In this document: in pieces, positions 8,703 through 18,010 of the stretch | Layout: each line of letters starts with the position of its first letter | How positions within the stretch are numbered: the stretch's first letter is position 1 | Source: Parabacteroides sp. | Lineage (GTDB): Bacteria > Bacteroidota > Bacteroidia > Bacteroidales > Tannerellaceae | DNA length: 32,618 nt | NCBI GenBank assembly: GCA_020026285.1 | Contig: JAHHQS010000028.1 | Span: 1-32,618 of the forward strand | Direction: 5' to 3' | The notes under the pieces: model-generated | The model's database searches: none | What the model was told of the DNA's origin: nothing | What the model saw: the letters and a program-made list of their open reading frames with translations, nothing else | Position numbers and translations under genes: made by a program

Positions 8703-10069
8703 TATTTTACTTTGTTTTTCTTCCACATTTCATTAAATGATTCCTTGGCAAAAGAAGGAAGTTCCCGTCCTTTGCCCCATGCGTTTACACTGCTATAGAC
8801 CAGGAAGCGGGGCAGATGGTTTACAACAGGGGCGAATTTCAATGCTGTATTGAATAGCTTGGGACGTTCCATCAGGTATTTCATTCCGTACGACATGGCT
8901 TTCTTTTCCTTGTTCGCTTTGCCTAGTCGGTCTAAGTCCTGTCGCCAGCGGTAGATCTGTTCTCCTAAGTCGATCTTGACCGGACAGACATTCGAGCAGG
9001 ACAGGCATAATGTACATGCCGAAACATTGTCGGAATATTTCTTCGGATCGCGAAGCATACCTAAATTGACACCGATAGGGCCAGGTATGAAATAAGTATA
9101 TGAGTAACCTCCGCTTCGGCGATAAACCGGACAGGTATTCATACATTCGCCACATCGGATACAGTTCAATGTACGGACATGATCCGGATTTGCCATAATC
9201 TCGCTTCGTCCGTTATCAACGATAATGATATGGAATTCCTGTCCTTCGGTCGGGCGACGATAGTGGGATGTATAAGCCGTGATAGGCTGACCTGTACCTG
9301 AACGAGCCAGCAATCGAGTGAATACGCCTAAAGATTCCAGGTTCGGAACAATCTTTTCCATACCCATTGTAGCGATATAGACCTTCGGGAAAGATGTAGC
9401 CATGTCTGCGTTTCCTTCGTTGGTGCAGACTACAATCTCGCCGGTTGAAGCCACAGCAAAGTTGGCACCGGTCATGGCCACTTCCGCGTGAAGGAAGTTC
9501 TCACGCAAACTTCTGCGAGCTGCATGAGTCAGATAAGTAGGGTCGATGTTTCCTTTTTCAGTACCCATTTCGCGTTCCATCATTTCGCTGATCTGTTCAC
9601 GTTTGATATGGATAGCCGGAAGAACAATATGGCTTGGTGGCAAATGCATCAATTGCAGGATACGTTCACCCAAATCACTTTCAACCACGTCGATTCCTTT
9701 TTCGTTCAGGAATTCATTCATGCCGCATTCCTCTGTAAGCATGGATTTACTTTTTACCAGATTATGAGCATTATGCTTCTGCATAATCTGATAGACTATT
9801 TCGTTGTGTTCTTTGGCATCTTTTGCCCAGTGAACGATAGCCCCGTTGGCAATGGCATTCTTTTCGAATTCTTCTAGAAGAGTATCCAGATGGCTGTTTG
9901 AATACAGCTTGATTTCGGAAGCCAGTTCACGCAAACGTTCCCATTCCGGCAGGGAACGGCTCATGATGTCTCGTTTGGCACGCACCATCCAGAGCGTATT
10001 GTCGTGCCATTTCTCGTTTTCTTTATTCTCCAGGAAACGAGCAGCTGCTAAAGAATGTTTCGTACTCAT
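8702..10069 (-). CDS. lutB: Lactate utilisation iron-sulfur protein B
   Basis: Iron-sulfur subunit of the LutABC lactate-oxidation complex. The 455-residue length is normal. An N-terminal LUD domain holds VAMTGANFAVASTGEIVV (about 197-214) and PKVYIATMGMEKIVP. It is followed by two 4Fe-4S clusters: C303, C306, C309, C313 in CIRCGECMNTCP, and C352, C355, C358, C362 in CTLCLSCSNVCP. A short C-terminal helical region then ends the protein. It is the middle gene of the operon, overlapping lutA by four bases (ATGA-type) and lutC by one base. All cluster cysteines are present, so the protein should be functional. Confidence 0.96.
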   Translation of the reverse strand: MSTKHSLAAARFLENKENEKWHDNTLWMVRAKRDIMSRSLPEWERLRELASEIKLYSNSHLDTLLEEFEKNAIANGAIVHWAKDAKEHNEIVYQIMQKHNAHNLVKSKSMLTEECGMNEFLNEKGIDVVESDLGERILQLMHLPPSHIVLPAIHIKREQISEMMEREMGTEKGNIDPTYLTHAARRSLRENFLHAEVAMTGANFAVASTGEIVVCTNEGNADMATSFPKVYIATMGMEKIVPNLESLGVFTRLLARSGTGQPITAYTSHYRRPTEGQEFHIIIVDNGRSEIMANPDHVRTLNCIRCGECMNTCPVYRRSGGYSYTYFIPGPIGVNLGMLRDPKKYSDNVSACTLCLSCSNVCPVKIDLGEQIYRWRQDLDRLGKANKEKKAMSYGMKYLMERPKLFNTALKFAPVVNHLPRFLVYSSVNAWGKGRELPSFAKESFNEMWKKNKVK

Positions 10070-10806
10070 AATCCTGCTGCTAATATTTGTACAATATGAA
10101 TGGTTTTGATAGGAAGTTTTTCCCGCTTGATGACACCTTCCATGTGCATCAAACAGGAACTGTCTGCTCCGGTGATGTATTCAGCTCCGGTACTCATGTG
10201 ATCCATAACTTTGTCGTGTCCCATACAGGAAGAGACGTCAGGTTCTTCGATAGAGAACATTCCACCGAATCCACAGCATTCGTCGACACGTTTCGGCTCG
10301 AACACTTCAATTCCTTTAACCAGGGAAAGTAGATCTCTAAGCTTTGAATAATAAGGGATGTTTCGTTCACTCGGAGAAGAAAGATGCAGTTCTCGTACAC
10401 CGTGACAACTGTTATGCAAACTTACCTTATGGGGAAATTCAGCCGACAGAGATTGAGGTTTGACTACATCGTGCAGGAACTCACAAATATCATATATTTT
10501 TTCACTGTTCATGCATTTATGATTCCTCTTTTCCAAAATGTGTGGATGATTTTCTTTGACGAAAGCGACACAGCTGGCTGACGGGCCAACAACGTAATCG
10601 TATTGTTTAAATAAATCCTCCATTCTTAGAGCCAGTTCGGCTGCCTGATCTTCAAAACCAGCATTGGCCATAGGCTGACCGCAACAAGTCTGATCCAATG
10701 GATAGTCAACATCTACACCTACATCTTTCAGTAGTTTGTACGATGCAACTCCCACTTCCGGATACACCGCATTAATGTAACAGGGGATAAATAATCCTAC
10801 CTTCAT
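10066..10806 (-). CDS. lutA: Lactate utilisation protein A, CCG-domain (Fe-S) oxidoreductase subunit
   Basis: Subunit of the LutABC complex related to the heterodisulfide-reductase CCG proteins and glycolate-oxidase GlcF. The 246-residue product carries the two CCG-type cysteine motifs, DQTCCGQPMANAG (C41, C42) and DECCGFGGMFS (C177, C178), with further conserved cysteines between (PSASC, NSCHG). The start is set at 10806 (MKVGLFIPCY), the usual N terminus of the family; an ATG five codons earlier is possible. It is the first gene of the operon. The upstream gap of about 500 bases carries a candidate -7 element at 10999-11006, and no lactate regulator is adjacent. Confidence 0.95.
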   Translation of the reverse strand: MKVGLFIPCYINAVYPEVGVASYKLLKDVGVDVDYPLDQTCCGQPMANAGFEDQAAELALRMEDLFKQYDYVVGPSASCVAFVKENHPHILEKRNHKCMNSEKIYDICEFLHDVVKPQSLSAEFPHKVSLHNSCHGVRELHLSSPSERNIPYYSKLRDLLSLVKGIEVFEPKRVDECCGFGGMFSIEEPDVSSCMGHDKVMDHMSTGAEYITGADSSCLMHMEGVIKREKLPIKTIHIVQILAAGL

Positions 10807-10998
10807 ATTTCTTAATTTCAATTGATGGATACTATTAAGTATAAATAACCTATATTAATTCGTAATTGCAAATGAGTCTTCTTTCGATAATAGGTTTCCG
10901 ATGCGTTTGCAAAAGCGATGGGATATGTAATAACTATTTTACGAACAATAGATATCGCTGTATCTCTATAATTATTGGTTGTTATATTTATTCTCGAC

Positions 10999-11006
10999 GC
11001 AAACTT
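10999..11006 (-). promoter_or_regulatory. Candidate -7 element for the lutABC operon
   Basis: The minus-strand octamer TAAGTTTG fits TAnnTTTG. No matching TTG is found at 19-23 bases upstream, and the leader to lutA would be about 185 bases, so the call is tentative. Confidence 0.35.
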
Positions 11007-11063
11007 ACAAAATAATCTGTCTGGATAGAGTCGGATAGAATGATTTTTTATCAGGAGATTTTT

Positions 11064-11097
11064 CTTGAAAAGTCGGTCTGTTCACATCCTTTTCAAG
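11064..11097. repeat. Perfect 9-base inverted repeat between divergent genes
   Basis: CTTGAAAAG (11064-11072) and CTTTTCAAG (11089-11097) flank a 16-base spacer. Neither side is followed by a T run that would make a terminator, so an operator or an mRNA hairpin is possible. It lies between the candidate promoters of the two divergent units. Confidence 0.5.
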
Positions 11098-11131
11098 GAC
11101 TGAAGGTATTATGTGTTTGTAAAATAAAGGA

Positions 11132-11189
11132 TTGATTCTTTAAAGTTTGCCGTTTATATTTGAAAACATTCAATTAAATTGTAAGTTTG
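11132..11189 (+). promoter_or_regulatory. Two overlapping consensus promoters for the serine hydrolase gene
   Basis: TTG (11132-11134), 20 bases, TATATTTG (11155-11162), and a second set TTG (11160-11162), 19 bases, TAAGTTTG (11182-11189). The TTG of the second is the end of the -7 element of the first. Leaders to the ATG at 11338 would be about 140-170 bases. Confidence 0.65.
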
Positions 11190-11337
11190 TAGAATTCTAA
11201 TTCAGCATATTGACGATGGTGGAATAATCGTGTTGCCTTATAGAATGTAAAATGTGTTTTTTAATAGAATTCCAGAATAATCGGTGTGGCTCTTTTATGG
11301 ATATTCTCCGGAAGAGTTTTCTAGTTTTATAAGTAAA

Positions 11338-12837
11338 ATGAAAAAAAAATTATTCTTTTTGTTATTTTGTTCCAGTGTTGCTTATTCTCAGGTCAATGAA
11401 ATTCCCAGAGTACAACCGGAACAGGTAGGTATTTCATCAAAAGCAGTAATTGAAACCTTGGATTCTCTGATGGTTATTCCTGATAACGAAATCCATACGG
11501 CCATGATTCTTAGACATGGAAAGGTGATTTCAGAATTTTATCAGGCTCCCTTTGTTCCTGAATCCAGACCTACTTTATATTCCTGTTCAAAGACATTCGT
11601 TGGTATAGCTGTCGGCTTGGCAGTCAGTGAAAACAGACTGGCTGTAACTGACAGGGTCGCAGCTTTATTACCGGAATATTTACCTGAAACCATATCCAGA
11701 AATTTATCTTTAATTACGGTTGAGGATCTTTTAAGGATGACTTCCGGCATTACTCCGGACTGGAAGATTCGTGACAGATGTACCAATTGGATAAATGCCT
11801 ATCTGAGCAGGGAAGTGAAAGAACCGGGAACCGAATTTCACTATGATTCGATGTGTTCTTATTTGCTGTCTGCTATTGTACAGAAAGTTACAGGAATGAC
11901 TACCCTGGATTATCTGAAAGCCAAGGTGTTCAGACCTTTGCATATCACCGAAGTAGACTGGGAGGTAAGTCCCGAAGGTTTTAATACCGGAGGCTGGGGA
12001 TTACGTTTGCAGACGGAATCAATGGCCAAGATTGGTTTGCTTTTGTTGAACAAGGGTGTCTGGGAAGGGAAACAAATTATTCCTGAAGATTGGGTTAGAC
12101 AAATGATGACCAGGCAATATGAAGCGGGAAGTGAAGATTATTGCTTCCAGATGAGGATGTGCGATTATCCGGGAACGGTCAGAGCCGACGGTGCTTTTGG
12201 TCAATATATTATTATTGCTCCGAATGAAGACATGGTTTTTGCTTTTACTCAGTGCTCTACCAGAAACGGGAAACAGCAGAGGCATGTCTTATGGGATCAT
12301 TTATTATCACAGGTTGATAAGAATATCGAGCCGTCAGACAGTAAGGATTATAAGAGACTGCTGGCTAAACAGAGCGGTTATTCTCTGGCGAAAGTGAAAG
12401 GTCGCAGGAACTCGAAATATCTGGACCAGATAAATAATCGTGTTATTTCTTTAGAGAAGAATCGGCTGGGATGGAAGAGTGTCTGTCTTGATTTCGATAA
12501 AGAGAATATCCGGCTGAAGATAGTGAATGATAAAGAGGAGGTCTCAACAATACCTCTAGGTTATAAGGAATGGTCAGCAACTAAAATCGATTCTTATCCT
12601 CCTTATTCGGTAACAGCCATAGGCAGATATAAAGGAATAACAGGACCTTTCAGTGTTTCCGGTAATTATGGATGGACCTCATCCAGACAATTGGTTGTCA
12701 AGTTGGTCTATACCGATTGGATATCCTGTCTGGATCTGTATTTTGATATAACCGATCCGAATCATATCAGTCTGAATGTAAAGGAGAATTATAATTTCAA
12801 TCCATATCCGGTAAAAACATCCATGACGGATAATTGA
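11338..12837 (+). CDS. Exported serine hydrolase, class C beta-lactamase-related fold
   Basis: Member of the beta-lactamase/DD-peptidase/esterase superfamily; the actual substrate (peptide, ester or acylated sugar) cannot be told. The 499-residue product has a signal peptide (MKKKLFFLLFCSSVAYSQ, cut near residue 18). The catalytic SxxK is S82-C-S-K85, the second motif is Y169-D-S171 in FHYDSMCSYLL, where YSN is more usual, and the third KTG-like box is replaced by GAFGQ around DGAFGQYIIIAP. A C-terminal beta-rich extension of roughly 150 residues follows the catalytic domain. The ATG at 11338 is chosen because it starts the signal peptide. It is alone on the plus strand and converges on the fucosidase gene. 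Together with the neighbouring glycosidases, deacylation of a glycan is a reasonable but unproven role. Confidence 0.88.
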   Translation: MKKKLFFLLFCSSVAYSQVNEIPRVQPEQVGISSKAVIETLDSLMVIPDNEIHTAMILRHGKVISEFYQAPFVPESRPTLYSCSKTFVGIAVGLAVSENRLAVTDRVAALLPEYLPETISRNLSLITVEDLLRMTSGITPDWKIRDRCTNWINAYLSREVKEPGTEFHYDSMCSYLLSAIVQKVTGMTTLDYLKAKVFRPLHITEVDWEVSPEGFNTGGWGLRLQTESMAKIGLLLLNKGVWEGKQIIPEDWVRQMMTRQYEAGSEDYCFQMRMCDYPGTVRADGAFGQYIIIAPNEDMVFAFTQCSTRNGKQQRHVLWDHLLSQVDKNIEPSDSKDYKRLLAKQSGYSLAKVKGRRNSKYLDQINNRVISLEKNRLGWKSVCLDFDKENIRLKIVNDKEEVSTIPLGYKEWSATKIDSYPPYSVTAIGRYKGITGPFSVSGNYGWTSSRQLVVKLVYTDWISCLDLYFDITDPNHISLNVKENYNFNPYPVKTSMTDN

Positions 12838-12874
12838 TAGTGTTTTATACGAGATAAACAGATAGAACAAAAAG

Positions 12875-12920
12875 AAAGTCCCGTTCAGATAAATCTTTAG
12901 AATTTTATGAACGGGACTTT
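12875..12920. terminator. Bidirectional terminator between the serine hydrolase and the GH95 gene
   Basis: A perfect 13-base inverted repeat (AAAGTCCCGTTCA at 12875-12887, TGAACGGGACTTT at 12908-12920) with a 20-base loop, between convergent genes; TTTT follows on the plus strand. Confidence 0.88.
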
Positions 12921-12955
12921 TGAGAGATATAGCGGAATGTATTATCCGGAAGAAT

Positions 12956-15382
12956 CTAGAGCGAGACTTTCAAGAATAATTTTTCTCCTTTCGAAGTGGA
13001 ACATACAGTTTCATAATAAGTCTTTCCTGAAAGGACTTTTTTCTCGGCAGTTAATATTCCATCTTTTGTTTCCAATGAGAACGGACAGTGGGTACGGATA
13101 CGACATTTGTTGCCATCCATAGAGATGATTTCTGCCTGTTCCAGTTTCCCCTCTTTCCAGTCTATTGCAACCTCGAAATTCTCTCGGGCCTTCAAGCCTT
13201 TTACCGAACCGTTTTTCCATGATTGTGGAAGAGCCGGAAGCAGATGGATGCAATGTCCGTGACTCTGCATCAACATTTCGGCAATTCCGGCTGTTCCACC
13301 AAAGTTTCCGTCAATCTGGAATGGAGGATGTGAATCGAACAGATTATTCAGAGTGGATTTATTCAGCAGTTCACAAACATGCAGTCCGGCATTCTTGCCA
13401 TCCAGCAAACGGGCATAGAAACAGATAACCCATGCTCGGCTCCATCCGGTATGACCGCCGCCATGAGAAAGTCGTCTGTCAATAGTCTTTTGAGCAGCTT
13501 CAAACCAGTTGGTGGTTTCGGGAGTAATCTGGGTTCCCGGATAAAGAGCCAGCAAGTGGGAGATATGACGATGTCCTGGTTCCACTTCTTTATAATCTTC
13601 TATCCATTCCTGTATACCTCCTGTTGATGGAGATATTTTAATTGGAGGGAGCTCTGTCAGAACTGTCCGTAACGTATCGGCAAATTCCTTGTCCGTCTGT
13701 AATCGTTTTGATGCCTGAATACAATTGTTGAACAATTCATTAATAATTTCGATATCCATCGTAGCCGCATAAGTCAGATTATGTTTCCTGTTTGTGACAG
13801 GATCGAAGAATGTATTTTCAGGCGAATTGGAAGGAGCAGTTACCCACCGGCCTTTTTTGTCCTTAACCAGAAAATCCAATACAAACTGAGCAGACGATTT
13901 CATAATCGGATAAGCTTTCTCTTTCAGATATTTCAAATCGCCAGTATAGGTAAAATGACGATAAACAGGGAATGTTATCCATGGACCGCCAACAGGGAAA
14001 CATCCCCAAAGTCCGTCCATGACAGAAGTCCTGCCGAAAACATCTGTCAGATGATGAACAGTCCAGCCGCGGGCTCCATACATTTCTTTGGCAGTAACGC
14101 TGCCGGTCTTCTGCAATTGTTCCAGAAAGTCGACCAGAGGAAGAACTGTCTCGGAAAGATTACAAACTTCAGCCGGCCAGTAGTTCATCTGCAGATTGAT
14201 ATTGGTGTGGAAGTCTGATCCCCAGACGGCTTTTAAATCTTTGTTCCAGATGCCTTGAAGATTAGCAGGCAGGATACCCGGAGCTCTTGAACTGCTCATC
14301 AACAGATAACGTCCGTATTGGAAATAGAGGGCAATCAGATCGTTATCCTTATTCGGATCATCCGGTTCGGACTCTTTAAAAGCCTTCAGTCGTTCATCTG
14401 TAGGAAGGAGAGAAGCCGGTGTTGTTCCGAGATCAAGAGAAACACGATGGAAGATTGCGCTGTAGTCCTTCAGATGAGAATCTAACAGTGATTTATAGTT
14501 CTTATTTTCTTTCTGTTGAATCAGTTCCTCACAAACGGCTTCCGGATGGATAGAACGGTCGAAGTTCAGCTTCTTCAGATTGTAATCGGTTGCAGCCGTA
14601 TAAAGCATGACTATTTCACTGGCATCTTTTACGGTCAGTTCTTTTCCGCTGGCCTGTACTTCTCCATCGTGACTGATAATCTGTGCCTTTGCCGCAAATT
14701 TCATGTGGGCTCCACCTGGACCGCGCAGAGAATCTTCCTTGTCGATAACCTGTCCTTTCATGTAAAGGGCATTCCCTTTTGCTGACGTTTCAGCATCGAT
14801 CTCGCGATTCATAGAGAAGGTGGTATGCAAAGACTTTGGTTCAGAACTTTTCAGATGAATGACCAGAACATTATCCGGAGCTGAGGCAAAAACTTCCTGT
14901 CGGATCTTTGCTCCGTTTGATTCGAACTGCATACTGCTGATTCCTGTATTCAAATCGAGTGAACGCTTGTAGTTCAGCGTGTCTTTGATATGATAAAGAA
15001 TCTTCAATTCGCCCATTGGCTGATAAGAACGCACCCGAGGTGGAGTTCCAATCATGGATCCCTTGGCAAGCTCGAAAGCTTTATCCAGTTCACCATCGAG
15101 GATGTATTGTCTGACTTTGTTCAGGTTTTCCTTTGCTTTGGGATTGTTGGAGTTGATGGGACAGCCCGCCCAAAGACTTTCTTCGTTCAGCTGGATGCAT
15201 TCTTCGAACGGCCGACCGAAAACCATCGCTCCTAATCTTCCGTTACCAACAGGAAGAGCTTCATTCCAGTTTTTGGCCGGTTCATCGTACCATAATTCGA
15301 GCGCTTTCTCTTCTTTGGGTGTATTACAGGAGAGTAATGATAATGCGAAGAGTGCACCATAAAAGAATTTGATATTTTTCAT
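12956..15382 (-). CDS. GH95 family alpha-L-fucosidase (or alpha-L-galactosidase), lipoprotein
   Basis: Inverting glycosidase that removes terminal alpha-linked L-fucose, typically alpha-1,2, from host or plant glycans. The 808-residue product has a lipobox LLSC (C19), suggesting anchoring to the outer membrane, on the periplasmic or surface side. The N-terminal beta domain includes [14 protein letters not shown] and the (alpha/alpha)6 barrel carries [15 protein letters not shown]394 and N396 there match the paired catalytic asparagines of this family; E522 in SNSPEN and D691 in FQIDGNFGG are the likely acid and asparagine-activating residues by motif and order (inference). Length is normal. 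It lies 44 bases downstream of the GH2 gene and is probably in the same operon. Specificity between fucose and L-galactose cannot be settled from sequence reading. Confidence 0.93.
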   Translation of the reverse strand: MKNIKFFYGALFALSLLSCNTPKEEKALELWYDEPAKNWNEALPVGNGRLGAMVFGRPFEECIQLNEESLWAGCPINSNNPKAKENLNKVRQYILDGELDKAFELAKGSMIGTPPRVRSYQPMGELKILYHIKDTLNYKRSLDLNTGISSMQFESNGAKIRQEVFASAPDNVLVIHLKSSEPKSLHTTFSMNREIDAETSAKGNALYMKGQVIDKEDSLRGPGGAHMKFAAKAQIISHDGEVQASGKELTVKDASEIVMLYTAATDYNLKKLNFDRSIHPEAVCEELIQQKENKNYKSLLDSHLKDYSAIFHRVSLDLGTTPASLLPTDERLKAFKESEPDDPNKDNDLIALYFQYGRYLLMSSSRAPGILPANLQGIWNKDLKAVWGSDFHTNINLQMNYWPAEVCNLSETVLPLVDFLEQLQKTGSVTAKEMYGARGWTVHHLTDVFGRTSVMDGLWGCFPVGGPWITFPVYRHFTYTGDLKYLKEKAYPIMKSSAQFVLDFLVKDKKGRWVTAPSNSPENTFFDPVTNRKHNLTYAATMDIEIINELFNNCIQASKRLQTDKEFADTLRTVLTELPPIKISPSTGGIQEWIEDYKEVEPGHRHISHLLALYPGTQITPETTNWFEAAQKTIDRRLSHGGGHTGWSRAWVICFYARLLDGKNAGLHVCELLNKSTLNNLFDSHPPFQIDGNFGGTAGIAEMLMQSHGHCIHLLPALPQSWKNGSVKGLKARENFEVAIDWKEGKLEQAEIISMDGNKCRIRTHCPFSLETKDGILTAEKKVLSGKTYYETVCSTSKGEKLFLKVSL

Positions 15383-15426
15383 GTTCTTATGTTTTTTCAG
15401 ACTAGTATGAATAAATTTCTTGTTTG

Positions 15427-17910
15427 TTATTTAATCGGCAATTCGACTTGAGCACTTTTTAATCCCGGAGAGGTTGCAGTAATCACGCATTTTCCCCGTT
15501 TGCCATTCGATTTGACGATCAGCAGGCATTTCCCGTTGAATGCATTAACTTCCGTGCCGGCAAAAGAATCCTGGTTGACAGGATCACCGTTATCAATCCC
15601 CAGAACACTTAAATCTCCTTCGATCCGGAATGTAATACGGTTGGATGCAGCAGGAACAAAGTTCCCATTCTTATCAAGAATATCCACTTCGATGTGAGCC
15701 GCATCCTGTTTGTCGGTTGTCAAAGAAGTACGATCGCAGGACAAAGCGATTTGCTGAGGTTCCGAAGCGGTCACGACAGTCTGGGTACAACAAATCTGAT
15801 CACCATTCTTTCCTTGAACCATTAATTCGCCAGGTTCATAAGGAACCATCCAGACCACATCTGTTTTGCCGACAATTGATTTTTCACCAAGAGATTTCTT
15901 GTTCAGGAACAATTCAACTTTCTCGCAATTGGAATAAGCCACAACAGGAATTTGAATCCCTTCTTTGCCCGGCCATGTCCAGTGCGGAAGAATGTGAACC
16001 ATTGGTTTCTTTGTCCACTGACTCTGGTAGAAATAGTAGGTATCTTTAGGGAAACCGCACATATCGATAATACCAAAGTTCCAGAACTTGGCCGGCCAGC
16101 CTTGCATTGTCTCTCCCAAATAATCAAAACCGGTCCAGCGGAATTCTCCGGCCATGTAAGGCAATTCCTTGGTCTTTGTCCATGCATCTCTTGCTCCGAT
16201 TCGGACCATGGCATTGTCGTACGAAGAACTGTAATATCTGGGTACATCCTTAAAGACTTCCTCTTCGGTATAATCGGGAACTTCCTTGATTCCTCCTAAC
16301 GGGTTCTTTCCTCTATACCACGATTTGGTGCGATAGATACCTCTCGACTGGAATGAATGGGGTACTTCGGTAGCCACAAAGATTCGTTCAGGATATGTCA
16401 GGCGATCTTTCTCGTACATGAAGCAGGAACCGCCTCCGCCATTATATCCGGTAACATCAAGAGCACTGGCAAAACCACTTTTATTAGCCAGATGTATGTG
16501 TGTTATACCACAGGTAATCAAACGGGTTGTATCGTTTTTATGAACTATTTCTTTAAGTCTGTTATATCTTTCAACACCAACTTCGAAACAGGCATCCGGT
16601 ATTTCATTACCGACACTCCACAATATAACGGAAGGATGATTTCTGTCTCGCTGAATCAGTTCTGTCAGATCCCTTTCCGACCATTCGTTAAAGTAAAGAT
16701 GATAACCATATTTCACCTTCCCCTGAGGTTTCTTCACTCCGCCGAAAGGCCATGATTCCAGCCATTCATCAAAAGCCTCATCCATCACCATGAAACCAAG
16801 ACTGTCACATAAATCCAGGAACTCTTCGCTTGGAGGATTATGTGCCGTACGAATAGCATTACATCCCATTTCCTTCAAAATGTTCAGTCGGCGTATCATC
16901 ACCTTTTCATTGACTGCAGCTCCCAAAGCCCCCAGATCACTATGTTCGTTTACCCCCATAAGTTTTATGTTCTGACCATTCAGGTAGAAACCTTTGTCTT
17001 TCGTAAATTGAACGGACCTGACACCAATTTTGGTGTCTATGCTGTCAACCAGTATGCTTTTAGAATAGATTTTGGTCCGTAATGTGTACAGATAAGGAGA
17101 TTCTGGAGACCATAATTGCGGATCTTCCAGATTTAAAAACTGCGTGATTGTTTTAGAATCTTGCGAAGCCAGACTGTCCTTCTGTATCTCGGCAATCATT
17201 CTCCTGCCATCGGCTGAAAAAATTTCATTCTGGAAACTGAAGACCTGTGCATTCTCATGCTCATTTTTGATAGAAACCTTTACTTCTACATTTGCTTTGT
17301 CTCCGTTAACCCTCGGAATGGCGACAACTCCATGACGTTCCACATGTAATTTGTTCGTTATATCCAGCCATACATGTCTGTAAATTCCGGAACCGGTATA
17401 CCATCGGGCATTCGGCTGCTGGGAATTATCCACTTTTACGGCAAGTACATTTTCTCCTTCGAAGTTCAGGAAAGAAGTCATATCGTAGTTGAAACTGATA
17501 TAACCGTAAGGACGTTTCCCCAGATAGTGGCCGTTAATCCATACTTCACTATTCATATAAACACCTCCGAATTCGATACATACTTTTGATTCCGGAGATA
17601 TTCCTTCCAGATTGAATTTCTTTCGGTACCAGCCTGTTCCTCCACTGGCAAATCCGCCGGAATTTCCGCTGGGATTGGTCTTGGCAAACTGATCACTGAT
17701 ACTCCAGTCGTGAGGCAAATCCAATTTCTTCCAATTCTTGTCATCAAAAGAATTGTCATAAGCATTTGCGAAATCTCCCTTCGAGAAGGACCAGTCATAA
17801 TCAAACTTAATTTTCTGTCGGGAAGCCGTTTTCTCGTTCATGTTACAGCTTGTGCCTAACAGACAGATGACCATAAAGGTCAATGATTCAAAGATATTAA
17901 AGTGTTTCAT
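15427..17910 (-). CDS. GH2 family beta-galactosidase-type glycosidase, lipoprotein
   Basis: Retaining exo-glycosidase, most likely a beta-galactosidase. The 827-residue product has a lipobox GTSC (C22). In order: a sugar-binding jelly roll (about 35-195, with GTGWYRKKF and [10 protein letters not shown]), an Ig-like domain (200-297), a TIM barrel (about 300-610), a DUF4982-like region (630-705) and an Ig/invasin-like C terminus (715-825). The acid/base is E436 in LWSVGNE; the nucleophile is probably E515 in [28 protein letters not shown] (586-600) is the usual later signature. It lies upstream of the GH95 gene, so the pair could remove fucose and then galactose from the same chain. A candidate -7 element is at 17943-17950. 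Beta-glucuronidase or other GH2 activities are not ruled out. Confidence 0.92.
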   Translation of the reverse strand: MKHFNIFESLTFMVICLLGTSCNMNEKTASRQKIKFDYDWSFSKGDFANAYDNSFDDKNWKKLDLPHDWSISDQFAKTNPSGNSGGFASGGTGWYRKKFNLEGISPESKVCIEFGGVYMNSEVWINGHYLGKRPYGYISFNYDMTSFLNFEGENVLAVKVDNSQQPNARWYTGSGIYRHVWLDITNKLHVERHGVVAIPRVNGDKANVEVKVSIKNEHENAQVFSFQNEIFSADGRRMIAEIQKDSLASQDSKTITQFLNLEDPQLWSPESPYLYTLRTKIYSKSILVDSIDTKIGVRSVQFTKDKGFYLNGQNIKLMGVNEHSDLGALGAAVNEKVMIRRLNILKEMGCNAIRTAHNPPSEEFLDLCDSLGFMVMDEAFDEWLESWPFGGVKKPQGKVKYGYHLYFNEWSERDLTELIQRDRNHPSVILWSVGNEIPDACFEVGVERYNRLKEIVHKNDTTRLITCGITHIHLANKSGFASALDVTGYNGGGGSCFMYEKDRLTYPERIFVATEVPHSFQSRGIYRTKSWYRGKNPLGGIKEVPDYTEEEVFKDVPRYYSSSYDNAMVRIGARDAWTKTKELPYMAGEFRWTGFDYLGETMQGWPAKFWNFGIIDMCGFPKDTYYFYQSQWTKKPMVHILPHWTWPGKEGIQIPVVAYSNCEKVELFLNKKSLGEKSIVGKTDVVWMVPYEPGELMVQGKNGDQICCTQTVVTASEPQQIALSCDRTSLTTDKQDAAHIEVDILDKNGNFVPAASNRITFRIEGDLSVLGIDNGDPVNQDSFAGTEVNAFNGKCLLIVKSNGKRGKCVITATSPGLKSAQVELPIK

Positions 17911-17942
17911 GATAATGATATCTCATAAGATATTAGATAATT

Positions 17943-17950
17943 CAAAGATA
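17943..17950 (-). promoter_or_regulatory. Candidate -7 element for the GH2-GH95 operon
   Basis: The minus-strand octamer TATCTTTG fits TAnnTTTG and would give a leader of about 25-30 bases before the ATG at 17910. No good TTG is present upstream. A small stem (ATATCT, four bases, AGATAT at 17918-17933) would lie in the leader. Confidence 0.4.
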
Positions 17951-18010
17951 AACATATTCTTATAAAAAGAACATCGTTTGGCCGATTAAATGGATCGTTG
18001 GAAGAACGGA

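Larger units (their letters stand above)
10807..11337. other. Divergent intergenic region between lutABC and the serine hydrolase gene
   Basis: About 530 AT-rich bases without a credible gene. It holds the candidate lut -7 element (10999-11006), a perfect 9-base inverted repeat (11064-11097) and two overlapping plus-strand promoters (11132-11189). The reading frame of the hydrolase is open from 11284, but residues before 11338 do not fit its signal peptide. Confidence 0.6.
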
